Source of the DNA: Aristaeella lactis
GTDB lineage: Bacteria; Bacillota; Clostridia; Christensenellales; Aristaeellaceae
NCBI RefSeq assembly: GCF_018118585.1
Contig: NZ_CP069421.1
Span: forward strand, 2,728,001 to 2,792,000
Reading direction: 5' to 3'
Length of the DNA stretch: 64,000 bases
In this document: positions 54,898-63,424 of the stretch, piece by piece
Numbering within the stretch: position 1 is the stretch's first letter
Layout of the letters: every line of letters begins with the position of its first letter
Translations under genes and position numbers: made by a program
The notes under the pieces: model-generated
What the model was told of the DNA's origin: nothing
The model's database searches: none
Seen by the model: only the letters and a program-made list of their open reading frames with translations

Positions 54898-55989
54898 ATG
54901 AGAAAAACGGTTTTATGTATTGTAATATCCATGGTGTTATTATTTCAATACTCGATATCAATATGTGAAACAACAGAGAACCAATCGGTGGAAATTAAGC
55001 TTGTTAGTTATGATTTCTCAGCATCGAACAATTGGGGCGAAAAAAACAGTATATATACGATAGGCGGCTCCTCATATGAATTTCTGGATACTGATTATGT
55101 TGGATTTGATTTAGCACAACACGAAGAGAACATGAGCATGCATAAGGTGTTACTTCGTTTTCAGATTGAGAATCATCAAATTAATGATGAAGAGAATAAC
55201 ATTGTTCAGATTATGAACGTCAGATCTTTTTGCCAAGGTGACTGTTATCTATTCCCTAAAGGACAAATGTTTTTTTCGACAGGTTATACGGAAGATGAAG
55301 GGGAAATGTTTGAGCGCTACTGGCTGTTGGAAGCATTGTGTGTCTATCCGATAGATATATATATCGAAGATGCTGTCGAATCTGCTATATACGATACAGA
55401 GTTCGAATGTGATATAGTTTTTGGTAAGGAAGAACAACAAAACGCTAAAATACATATTGATGACTCTGTAAAAAGAAAAAGGCTACTGGATGATAACGCA
55501 TATTCTGCGGTTGTTTCATCAATAAAGGAGGAATCATTATCTGTTGATAGTGATTTCTACGATGAAGAATATATCAAAGGATATATTTCCAGATATATTC
55601 CACAAGCAGTTCAATGTGAATTGTTGGAGAATCCGGAAAATTTTGTGTTGACTAAAATATCATTCTATATTGAGAACAGGATTGGGGCAGGAATATGCAA
55701 TATAAGGAGAAGGATGACTTATCCAACAGATAATATCTGGATGATATGGGGAACAGATGATTCGGGCGGCGATTTCCAAGTGTATTGGGGGAAAGGTAAG
55801 TATTTCTGTGAAGATATTTTATTACTATATCGAAAAAACAATTACCCACAAATAGAAGAATTGATGAATAAACTGAGGATTAGCATTAGCTTGTCAAATG
55901 AGTATGCTGGCTATATTGACTGGGAAGAAGGTGGTGGGTCAGGATGGCCTGGGCCTATAATAGAATTACCGTTAATATACAATAACTAA
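54898..55989 (+). CDS. Exported protein of an unrecognised paralogous family (member 2)
   Basis: 363 residues: signal peptide (MRKTVLCIVISMVLLFQYSISICE), then VEIKLVSYDFSASNNWGE and an acidic, aromatic-rich body. The last 35 residues, with RISISLSNEYAGYIDWEEG and GPIIELPLIY, match the phrase VVTYSTEYAGTFDTFDAG/GPRMCTPIKVKL inside the larger protein at 57404, which shows common descent. Function unknown; no enzyme motif. AAAGGAGAT precedes the ATG. Confidence 0.65.
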   Translation: MRKTVLCIVISMVLLFQYSISICETTENQSVEIKLVSYDFSASNNWGEKNSIYTIGGSSYEFLDTDYVGFDLAQHEENMSMHKVLLRFQIENHQINDEENNIVQIMNVRSFCQGDCYLFPKGQMFFSTGYTEDEGEMFERYWLLEALCVYPIDIYIEDAVESAIYDTEFECDIVFGKEEQQNAKIHIDDSVKRKRLLDDNAYSAVVSSIKEESLSVDSDFYDEEYIKGYISRYIPQAVQCELLENPENFVLTKISFYIENRIGAGICNIRRRMTYPTDNIWMIWGTDDSGGDFQVYWGKGKYFCEDILLLYRKNNYPQIEELMNKLRISISLSNEYAGYIDWEEGGGSGWPGPIIELPLIYNN

Positions 55990-55994
55990 AGAGT

Positions 55995-56097
55995 GGAGAC
56001 AGAGGATAATATGTAGTGCCCCAGCCAGTTTGCAAGAACGCAAGGAGACAAGGAGACAGGGGACGGTTCGCTGTCTCCTTTTCAGTCCCCTGTCTCC
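55995..56097 (+). repeat. Composite REP-like element, copy 3
   Basis: GGAGACAGAGGATAATATG, TAGTGCCCCAGCCAGTTTGC, then palindrome GGAGACAGGGGACGGTTCGC/TGTCTCC (56052-56078) and a half unit TCCCCTGTCTCC (56086-56097). It begins six bases after a stop codon. Confidence 0.85.
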
Positions 56098-56209
56098 ATC
56101 ACAAGGTCCTGCAGACGCAGGGCTTTTCTTTACGAAAAAACACAGGGAAAAACCAGATTACTGGAAGCAATTGACAGCAAAAAACGTCATAATAGACAGA
56201 GAACAAAAA
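56098..56209 (+). repeat. Leader repeat, copy A (terminator plus TTGACA box)
   Basis: ATCACAAGGTCCTGCAGACG...CAGGGCTTTTCTTTACG is a terminator hairpin; after it come AAAAAACACAGGGAAAAACC, GGAAGCAATTGACAGC and AACGTCATAATAGACAGAGA. It matches 59381-59490 with few differences and, in its last part, 51069-51110. TTGACA is at 56171-56176. It precedes the gene at 56281. Confidence 0.8.
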
Positions 56210-56280
56210 GCAATGGCAAAAGAGACGCGGAATTGTCCTGTATATGCCTTGATGGCACAGCGAACTAATAGGAGAAAAAC

Positions 56281-57375
56281 ATGATAAAAAAAGTGATATG
56301 TATATGCTTAATAGCAGTAATCCTTATACCTGGTATAGTATGTGCATTATCTATGGATAATACATATTTGCCAGAAGAGATTCGATTACTCATTCAGAAA
56401 GAAGAGACACTTAATGGGTTTGAATTGATAACAGCCGATGAGGATACATTGAGGGGATACCCGACAGATATATCATTGGTTATGCTGGCAAAAGGGGAGT
56501 GCTGTATCCTTTTTGTTGCAAGGGAAACGGATGCAGGATGGATTACACAAGCTTGTTCCCGCAAAAGCCTATATCCAACAAAGGTTATGAATGAAGGAAT
56601 AAAACTCACAAAAATTGATTCACAACGCTTTGAAATAGGCTGGCCTGGCGAAACCTATCGATTCTATGCTGGAGGAACGGATCATTATTGCTGGTTCTAT
56701 GAAGCGGAGATTCAGACTGACAAAGGAATATGTATTGCAAAAGGAGAAGGAAGAGAAAGCATTCTCTTTACATGCAACGGAGAAGAAACGAGATGGTTTC
56801 CACCATACTATGACAACCAAACATGGCTGAATTTTAACCCATATTTGTTTCCTAAAAGTATTGAAGAAGCTGACCGGAGCAATAGAATTATGGCATCCTT
56901 AAGCGAGTATTTTCCGGATGGGACTGCCATTAAAATCAAGCATTTGAAAAGAAAAACTCACTTGTATAACTGCCCTGATAAAAACAGCAAAGAAATAGAC
57001 ACATCTCTTTTATTTAAACAGGATACATTTATATATTATGGCTGTTTGGACGATGAATGGTACATTGTCGGTTATCAAAATGATCACGATTATTCCTGTG
57101 TGGGCTATATAACGAAGAAAATGCTATCCTTGAGCAAAAGGGAACAAAGGATTACAAAAATAGCATTATATAATACTCCGTTGATAGCTGAAGAAAACAC
57201 ATGGTTGACAATGGATCCTTTCTATTCTCAGAATCAGTATATAGAAATACCGGCTGGGACAAAAATGATTGGTCTGGGAGGATTAGACGCAAATTATGTA
57301 TATGTTGAGGTTGAAATAAACGGGGAAACTATTAGAGGATTTGCACCCAAAAAACATTTGGACACTATTTGCTGA
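56281..57375 (+). CDS. Exported protein with SH3-like C-terminal part, function unknown
   Basis: 364 residues: signal peptide (MIKKVICICLIAVILIPGIVCAL), an N-terminal beta-rich domain (about 25-190) resembling no family I know, and two SH3b-like segments (about 220-280, IKIKHLKRKTHLYNCPDKNS...DDEWYIVGY; about 290-362, ending VEVEINGETIRGFAPKKHL). The second ends in the usual W/F-G-F-A/V closing of bacterial SH3 domains. It lies 28 bases before the next gene, so both form an operon started from the leader repeat. Confidence 0.68.
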   Translation: MIKKVICICLIAVILIPGIVCALSMDNTYLPEEIRLLIQKEETLNGFELITADEDTLRGYPTDISLVMLAKGECCILFVARETDAGWITQACSRKSLYPTKVMNEGIKLTKIDSQRFEIGWPGETYRFYAGGTDHYCWFYEAEIQTDKGICIAKGEGRESILFTCNGEETRWFPPYYDNQTWLNFNPYLFPKSIEEADRSNRIMASLSEYFPDGTAIKIKHLKRKTHLYNCPDKNSKEIDTSLLFKQDTFIYYGCLDDEWYIVGYQNDHDYSCVGYITKKMLSLSKREQRITKIALYNTPLIAEENTWLTMDPFYSQNQYIEIPAGTKMIGLGGLDANYVYVEVEINGETIRGFAPKKHLDTIC

Positions 57376-57403
57376 AATGAATGATTACAATGGAGAAAAA
57401 GTG

Positions 57404-59305
57404 ATGAAACAGATGCGGATCGAGAAAGGGATTATTTGCCTGGCAGCAGTGATGATGCTGGTTATGATGCCTTTATGTGCATGCCGCGCAGAAACGGAAG
57501 ATATCGAAGACTTACAGCCGGCAAACGTGAACATGACGCTTGTTTCGTATGATATTGTCGACAGATATAAAAGTACATATGAAGAATACAAAAAGAATGT
57601 TTGGCTTCGGTTTATTGTAGAGTATGATGAGGAACGCTTTACAATAGAAGATACAGAAATACTGTACTATGGTCCGAACGAAAACAGAGTTCTTGATGTC
57701 GAGTTATTATCCTCATCTGATCCATATATTTTTGATTACCGGTTTGGCTATATGCGGATGAAGGATCCTGTAGATGACAGTTATATCAGGGATCTGATAA
57801 GTGACGGGTATATGGAAGCCCGGTTTGTTTTGCGCGAAAAGGACAGCGGTGAAGAACTGGCAGTTGAATGCGATATAGACAGTGAAAATGCAGTTATGGA
57901 GACAGAGACAGATGAGGAAGCCTATGAGATAACTGTCAACAAATATGAGTATGAAGAGATTGACATATCAGATCGGAATCTTGATACGAAGCTAAGGATG
58001 TACAGAGATACGCATCCAGGAATAAAGTGTTACCGTGTCAAACTGTACGGAAAGGAGAAACGGAAACCTCCGTACAAAGTAATAGGCGCAGTAGAATTCT
58101 ATTCCTTATCATCTTATCTGTCCCTTAACTGGGATGGCGGGGTTGGCGGCGTATCATCTTTCGAATGGCTTGACGCGTATGACCTTCTATATGAAACCGA
58201 GAAAGATATCTATTTCGAAGGGACTCTGTTGGCGGATGATACCGAATCCATTCCTGACCTCATCCGGAATGCTGAAATGGTTGTGACCTATTCAACGGAG
58301 TATGCGGGGACTTTTGACACATTTGATGCCGGGGATCGGTTTGACGGGCCAAGGATGTGCACTCCGATAAAAGTGAAACTGGCAAAGCCAGTGTCATATA
58401 CTTTTTGCCTGGATTCATGGGATGATTCGCCGTTATATTATCCAAACATGGATGAGACTGGAAGAGAGTTTTTCTCTGACTATACAGACAGCGAACATAA
58501 ACTTGTCTGGTTGCTGGGATGGATATATGGATCAGATTATATTCCTGATCTCGAAGACATAGAAGTATCATGTTCCATTGATGGTGTGAATGTCTGCATT
58601 CCTCCGTTTTTATCTGATACCAATACAATCAATATCGATGAAACAATGTGGTTCAGGATCGCAATTGCAATCAGCGTGGATAAGAATACAGAGCCGGAAG
58701 AAGCGGTCTATGCGCTGCTGCAACCTGATGCAATGATACTGAAAGGCAATGTAAACAAACAGGTCGTTGAGCTGAAACCAGTAACAGATCCCGGTATAAA
58801 CACACCAATCAACCGGGATGCGATGGTATATAATGACAAACTGAAATTGTGGAAATACAGTTCATATCCTCAATCGCATATACGAATCGTATCTGTTGAA
58901 CCTCTGACAGAAGAGTCTGAGACGCCTGATCTATGGCATTGTTCTTATTTATGGAATGGATACAGTTGCTGGGAGATTACGCTGGAGTGTGAACCGGCAT
59001 CAGATGATTCCATATTTTATTGCTATGCCGGAATGGAATCTCCCCGAAGTGAAGAAATCTATATTTTCGAGGATCATGATTACTTTTATCCGGCATTTAC
59101 AAACAAGGAAATTGGGAAGAATAATCAGTTTATGATCCATTTGGTGGTCAGAGATGGAAACGCATCCAGGGAAGATGTTGTTAATATGCTGTCTGATTCT
59201 CAGGTGGTCTTTCCGCTCTCATATGAACCGGTTTTTTATAACTGTATCGACTCAATTGAATTTGGACTATGGGCGACAAAAGGGGAAATTGACCTATGTG
59301 AATAA
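57404..59305 (+). CDS. Exported protein of an unrecognised paralogous family (member 3, longest)
   Basis: 633 residues: signal peptide (IICLAAVMMLVMMPLCACRAE; LCAC could serve as a lipobox), then MTLVSYDIVDRYKSTYEEYK and an acidic, Tyr-rich body. Residues about 195-330 contain ITVNKYEYEEIDISDRNLDT and VVTYSTEYAGTFDTFDAGDRF, parallel to the end of the protein at 54898. The second half (about 340-630) is an additional region of unknown fold with NTNTI-like and FEDHDYFYPAF phrases. ATG at 57404 chosen for GGAG 8 bases upstream; the frame starts further back within the previous gene. Confidence 0.62.
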   Translation: MKQMRIEKGIICLAAVMMLVMMPLCACRAETEDIEDLQPANVNMTLVSYDIVDRYKSTYEEYKKNVWLRFIVEYDEERFTIEDTEILYYGPNENRVLDVELLSSSDPYIFDYRFGYMRMKDPVDDSYIRDLISDGYMEARFVLREKDSGEELAVECDIDSENAVMETETDEEAYEITVNKYEYEEIDISDRNLDTKLRMYRDTHPGIKCYRVKLYGKEKRKPPYKVIGAVEFYSLSSYLSLNWDGGVGGVSSFEWLDAYDLLYETEKDIYFEGTLLADDTESIPDLIRNAEMVVTYSTEYAGTFDTFDAGDRFDGPRMCTPIKVKLAKPVSYTFCLDSWDDSPLYYPNMDETGREFFSDYTDSEHKLVWLLGWIYGSDYIPDLEDIEVSCSIDGVNVCIPPFLSDTNTINIDETMWFRIAIAISVDKNTEPEEAVYALLQPDAMILKGNVNKQVVELKPVTDPGINTPINRDAMVYNDKLKLWKYSSYPQSHIRIVSVEPLTEESETPDLWHCSYLWNGYSCWEITLECEPASDDSIFYCYAGMESPRSEEIYIFEDHDYFYPAFTNKEIGKNNQFMIHLVVRDGNASREDVVNMLSDSQVVFPLSYEPVFYNCIDSIEFGLWATKGEIDLCE

Positions 59306-59322
59306 AGAGTTTCTACTTAACG

Positions 59323-59380
59323 GGAGACAGGAGACAGTTCTCTGCCTCCTTTTCAGTCCCCTGTCTCCCACCCTGTCTCC
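59323..59380 (+). repeat. REP-like palindrome and half units
   Basis: GGAGACAGGAGACAG-TTCTCTGCCTCC followed by TTTT, then TCCCCTGTCTCC and CCCTGTCTCC. It sits between a stop codon and the next leader repeat. Confidence 0.82.
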
Positions 59381-59526
59381 ATCACAAGGTCCTGCAGATG
59401 CAGGGCCTTTTCTTTACGAAAAAACACAGGGAAAAACCAGAGAACTGGAAGCAATTGACAGCAAAAAACGTCATAATAGACAGAGAACAAAAGTAAGAGT
59501 AAAAGGAGATACAGAGTTGTCCCCTG
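59381..59526 (+). repeat. Leader repeat, copy B (terminator plus TTGACA box)
   Basis: Longest copy: terminator stem CCTGCAGATGCAGG with TTTTCTTTACG, AAAAAACACAGGGAAAAACC, TTGACA at 59455-59460, then GTAAGAGTAAAAGGAGATAC and a final GTCCCCTGT half unit. It drives the WG gene at 59553 if the TTGACA box is a promoter. Confidence 0.8.
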
Positions 59527-59552
59527 TGATGAATAATTGAGAGGGAGATAAG

Positions 59553-61022
59553 ATGAAAAGAATTATCATACCTGTACTCATACTGATTCTACTTTGTGAA
59601 CTAGTGTGCTATGCCGAAGATACTGAGCAGGAATACGCCTATATGGATGGAATTGCCCGATACCGAAACGCGGAGGGGAAGCTGGGCTTGTTGAAGGAGC
59701 CTGGAATAGTTTTGGCAGCGGCAGAATATGACTATATTGGTTTCTTTGATCAGAATGGCTTGGCTCCGGTCTGTAAAACAGTGAATGGAGAAGAAAGTTG
59801 GGGAATGATCAGCCGGAATGGAAAAAAACTCATAGAATCAGATCAGTTTAGTTATATCTGTGAGCGGGAACACCCAGGGCTCGGTTATTCCGGACAATAT
59901 GGTTCATATTACGCAGAAGGAAAAAACGGTGAAAAGTACGTTGTGTTTGCAGATGGAACAGTGAGCCGGTTTCCAGATCAGGAAGAATTAAATCTTACCG
60001 GCCTGCAGGCTGAGCGCAATTCTGATTTCTATTTTATAAACGGGTCGATTTTCCTTTATACCGACAAGGGATATCGGCTGTTTGACAAAAACTTTCAGCC
60101 CCTTTTCCCTGAAACGTGGAGCAATTGCATTCCTCTGCCATCCGGCGGAGGCTGCGTGCAGAAGGACGGCGGGCTCTGGGGAATCGTTGACAGCACTGGA
60201 AAGCTTACAGTGGATTATCTTTATGACTGGATGATCAGTACAGACTGGGGAATCATCGTAAAGGGTCAGGGAAGTGAAAAAGGGCAGGTTGGCATGATTT
60301 CCTGTGAGGGCAAAGTGCTTCTGCCGCTTCAATTTGAGGATATCGCCGTACCCTCAGAGAACCGGATCGCGGTTTTACAGGACGGCAAAGTCGGTTATAT
60401 GAATCCGGAACTGGAATGGGTCATTTCTCCGCAGTGGGATGGAGCGGGGCAGTTTCATAATGGTTTAGCCGTTGTATATAACAGAGAGCGGAAATCGGTG
60501 ATCGATGAGAATGGTCGCACGGTTCTGGATCTTTCGAATCAGGAACTGCGGGTCTTAAGAAGTGTGCAGATCGCTGTTTACGACGAAGAGAAAAAGCGGC
60601 TAACCCTATATGACCGGGAAGGCAAAATGATATCGGAGATACAGAATGTATATTTTCCGAACAGCATTGAGGAGAAAAGCGGGCTTCTGGCTGTTTATCT
60701 TGATAACGGAGAAGATCAGCCGGCAGCCGCAGTTGTGAACATTGATACCGGGGAAGTAATTTCTAAACCCGAATGGAAGACAATTGAACCGTTTGAGAAC
60801 GGTTACGCGATTGTGAACTGCGGGGAGGAAGAGGAACCGAAGCTGGGTGTCATTGATGCTGATGGACAATATATTGTGAAGCCGGAGTATTCCTCCATAT
60901 CACAAGCAGACGGAGTTTTTTATGCGGATAAGGAATATGAGGATTCCAGCGACAGTTTCATCTTTGACACACACGGTGATATTCTTGAAAGCATGCATTA
61001 TTTGGGGCAATCATTTGGATGA
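59553..61022 (+). CDS. Exported WG-repeat protein
   Basis: 489 residues: signal peptide (MKRIIIPVLILILLCELVCYAED), then WG units such as GKLGLLKEPGIVLAAAEYDYI, GQVGMISCEGKVLLPLQFEDI, GKVGYMNPELEWVISPQWDG and PKLGVIDADGQYIVKPEYSSI. Composition is closer to the GC-rich half than its neighbours, which may mean a different origin. GAGAGGGAG precedes the ATG. Confidence 0.85.
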   Translation: MKRIIIPVLILILLCELVCYAEDTEQEYAYMDGIARYRNAEGKLGLLKEPGIVLAAAEYDYIGFFDQNGLAPVCKTVNGEESWGMISRNGKKLIESDQFSYICEREHPGLGYSGQYGSYYAEGKNGEKYVVFADGTVSRFPDQEELNLTGLQAERNSDFYFINGSIFLYTDKGYRLFDKNFQPLFPETWSNCIPLPSGGGCVQKDGGLWGIVDSTGKLTVDYLYDWMISTDWGIIVKGQGSEKGQVGMISCEGKVLLPLQFEDIAVPSENRIAVLQDGKVGYMNPELEWVISPQWDGAGQFHNGLAVVYNRERKSVIDENGRTVLDLSNQELRVLRSVQIAVYDEEKKRLTLYDREGKMISEIQNVYFPNSIEEKSGLLAVYLDNGEDQPAAAVVNIDTGEVISKPEWKTIEPFENGYAIVNCGEEEEPKLGVIDADGQYIVKPEYSSISQADGVFYADKEYEDSSDSFIFDTHGDILESMHYLGQSFG

Positions 61023-61039
61023 TAATATAAAGCAAAAGT

Positions 61040-61083
61040 GATGTGCACCCTCTTTACTGGACAACCAGTAAGGAGAGTGCATC
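61040..61083. other. Long imperfect hairpin in the gap between two WG genes
   Basis: GATGTGCACCCTCTTTACTGG pairs imperfectly with CCAGTAAGGAGAGTGCATC around an ACAA loop. There is no T-run. It may be a remnant of a small mobile element or a weak terminator; the rest of the gap to 61192 shows nothing clear apart from AATAGGAG before the next start. Confidence 0.5.
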
Positions 61084-61192
61084 AACCAGGATGGTCAGCC
61101 CATATGTGGAATAAAACTATCTCCTTTTTCTGGCATTATTCGAAAATAAATGCCTGGGGAATACAACCTGCTTTTGCAATAGGAGATTAAGG

Positions 61193-62539
61193 ATGAAAAA
61201 GATAGTATTAGTAATTCTATGCTTAGTAATGTTTCTAATGTCGGGGCTTTCTGCTTATGCTGATGCAAGTGATAATATTGTAATCGGTTTTTATGATAAA
61301 AACGGAGTTGCCATCTATAAGGAAAATGATCGGTATGGCCTTATCAATACAGATGGTGTTAAACTTACAAAGGCAGAATATGACAGCATAATCATGGCCA
61401 AAGGGTTATATTTACCTTCATCTGAAGAGTATGGTTGGTATATTTACAGAAAAGGTGAGGAAGCAGGCTGTATCAGTAAAAATGGTAAAGTGGTGAAATA
61501 TGATCCTGAGTGGAACAACAGCAAATACGAGTATTTTATCGGCAATCTGATGGTCATCAAAAATACTGTCACAAATAAATATAATATCTGCAACCCTGAC
61601 GGAGATTTGCTGTCCGAAGGCTGGTATGAAAAAGTAACGGCTATGCCTCTAGGCGGAGCACTAATAGAAGACGGTGAAAATATTATTGAAATTGATGACA
61701 ATGGGGAAGTTGTTGCTCAAATACAGGCGGATGGAGAAACTGTAGGCCGTTGTTCCGAAGAATATGTATATATGCATGATTCTTCGATACATGGAAAATG
61801 TTCACTGCGCAGCTTATCTGATTTAGCCAAAATAATAGGGGATTGTGATTTTATAGATTATACCGGTTATCACGATGGACTTATTCTTGCAAGAAGAAAA
61901 GATAAAATTGGGTTTTTTGATAAACAAGGTGTTTTGACTGTTCCGTTTATATATAACATTGGCTCGAACAATTTTTCCAATGGTAAAGCTGTTGTAGAGG
62001 ACGATCTATTTTATTACTTTATAAATACGGCCGGTGAAGAATTGCATAAAATTAGAACAGATGCGATTTCCCTAATTACACATTTTTCAAAATGGGGCAT
62101 ACTTTTTTCGGAGGAAGATAAACAAATATGGGGTTTTATGGACGAACGGGGGAATGTTCTTTTTGAAGTGGATAGCAGTCGATATTCATGGTTCCCTGAT
62201 CTTTATAGTTCGCTGGAATATATTCCGGTTTATGATACACTCAAAGAAAAGTATGGCATGATAAAACATGATGGGACATGGATTCTTGAAACGGAATATG
62301 ATTCTGTTGGAGACTTTGAAGGTGAGTATACATATGCTGAATTGGGGTCACTCTATGGAATAATAAATAAGATGGGAGAATGGGTGTGTAAACCGCAATG
62401 GGAATTCCTTGACATGATTATTGAAAGAGATAAAGAGGTTTATATTATAGGCAGAAAAAGACAAGATTATGAAGTACAGGTATATAACATAAAAGGAGAA
62501 TGGGTTTGTCCTTATTTCTGGAACAATAGTAAGTGGTAA
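61193..62539 (+). CDS. Exported WG-repeat protein
   Basis: 448 residues: signal peptide (MKKIVLVILCLVMFLMSGLSAYAD), then units such as DRYGLINTDGVKLTKAEYDSI, DKIGFFDKQGVLTVPFIY, QIWGFMDERGNVLFEV and EKYGMIKHDGTWILETEYDSV, continuing to the C-terminus (GEWVCKPQWEFLDM, GEWVCPYFW). AT-rich. Same family as 59553 and 63425, but the units have diverged well beyond a recent duplication. Confidence 0.85.
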   Translation: MKKIVLVILCLVMFLMSGLSAYADASDNIVIGFYDKNGVAIYKENDRYGLINTDGVKLTKAEYDSIIMAKGLYLPSSEEYGWYIYRKGEEAGCISKNGKVVKYDPEWNNSKYEYFIGNLMVIKNTVTNKYNICNPDGDLLSEGWYEKVTAMPLGGALIEDGENIIEIDDNGEVVAQIQADGETVGRCSEEYVYMHDSSIHGKCSLRSLSDLAKIIGDCDFIDYTGYHDGLILARRKDKIGFFDKQGVLTVPFIYNIGSNNFSNGKAVVEDDLFYYFINTAGEELHKIRTDAISLITHFSKWGILFSEEDKQIWGFMDERGNVLFEVDSSRYSWFPDLYSSLEYIPVYDTLKEKYGMIKHDGTWILETEYDSVGDFEGEYTYAELGSLYGIINKMGEWVCKPQWEFLDMIIERDKEVYIIGRKRQDYEVQVYNIKGEWVCPYFWNNSKW

Positions 62540-62597
62540 TGACTGCGCAGGAGACCGGGGATGCAGACAGGACAGTTTTCTGTCAGGGGGATTTGCT

Positions 62598-63365
62598 GTG
62601 AAACCAGTGTTGAAAGAAATATATCTTGATATGCTGAAACATATACAGGATTATGGGTTTAAACTATATAAAGGGAAAATCTGGAAATATGATCCTTCGA
62701 TAGGTTATGTTATGTCGTTGGAGGTCGATTCAACAAGATGGGGAACACTCAACGATATTGTTTTATGTGCCGCAACGAGTCAGGAACCCGTAAAACTAAA
62801 AGAGACAAGAAAGGCGAACGGGTTTTATTTCAAGACATGCCTGCGGGTTGGCATGTATGTATTAAGACATGAAGGAAAACAAGTGATCACCTGGGATGAT
62901 CCGTATGAAAAAGCAGATCTTGTTATGAAAAAACAATATGAAGCTTTGAAACCATATCTTGGAACATATTTATATCCTTTACTTATGTTTGATAATGACG
63001 TGGAAAAATATTTTGCAAGCATGGAAAAACTGTATCTGATGGAATGCGAAGCATATCTTGGAGAAAAAGGAGTCAAATGGCTGGATCTGGCACTTGAAGC
63101 ATACAGACTGGGTGATATCAAGCGCTCCATGAGGATTATTGATTTGAATACAGATCTGTGTGAAAAGCAGATAGAAAAGTATAACGCAGAATCTAAAGAC
63201 AGTGTGCGCTGGTGGATGCAGGAGAAACAAAAAACAATTGAGTTGGCAGACTTAATCAACAAAAAGCCAGAGACTGTTCGTCGTATTATTGATGAAAACA
63301 GGGCGATATCGGAGAAGACCTGTCAACAATTCTTTACTTCAAGGTTTTTCAGTCTGAAGTCATGA
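62598..63365 (+). CDS. Cytoplasmic protein, possibly DUF4304-related
   Basis: 255 residues, no signal peptide, the only clearly cytoplasmic product in this stretch apart from the transposase. The N-terminal half (VLKEIYLDMLKHIQDYGFKLYKGKIWKYDPSIGYVMSLEVDSTRWG) resembles the opening of DUF4304 domains (GFKKKGxxWxR.....IxxQxS); the C-terminal half is helical. DUF4304 genes occur near toxin and secretion loci, but the role is unknown and my match is from memory of the pattern only. GTG start behind TCAGGGGG. A degenerate REP fragment (GACAGGACAGTTTTCTGTC, 62568-62586) lies just upstream. Confidence 0.5.
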   Translation: MKPVLKEIYLDMLKHIQDYGFKLYKGKIWKYDPSIGYVMSLEVDSTRWGTLNDIVLCAATSQEPVKLKETRKANGFYFKTCLRVGMYVLRHEGKQVITWDDPYEKADLVMKKQYEALKPYLGTYLYPLLMFDNDVEKYFASMEKLYLMECEAYLGEKGVKWLDLALEAYRLGDIKRSMRIIDLNTDLCEKQIEKYNAESKDSVRWWMQEKQKTIELADLINKKPETVRRIIDENRAISEKTCQQFFTSRFFSLKS

Positions 63366-63378
63366 ATGCTGGAGATAA

Positions 63379-63408
63379 AGGGGACGGGAGACAGTTCTCT
63401 GTCTCCCC
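63379..63408 (+). repeat. REP-like palindrome (perfect form)
   Basis: GGGAGACAG-TTCT-CTGTCTCCC (63386-63407), 9-bp perfect stem, preceded by GGGGAC. It ends 17 bases before the next start codon, beside the GGAGGAGG ribosome site, so folding could affect translation of the next gene. Confidence 0.85.
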
Positions 63409-63424
63409 GGAGGAGGTTAGCCAT

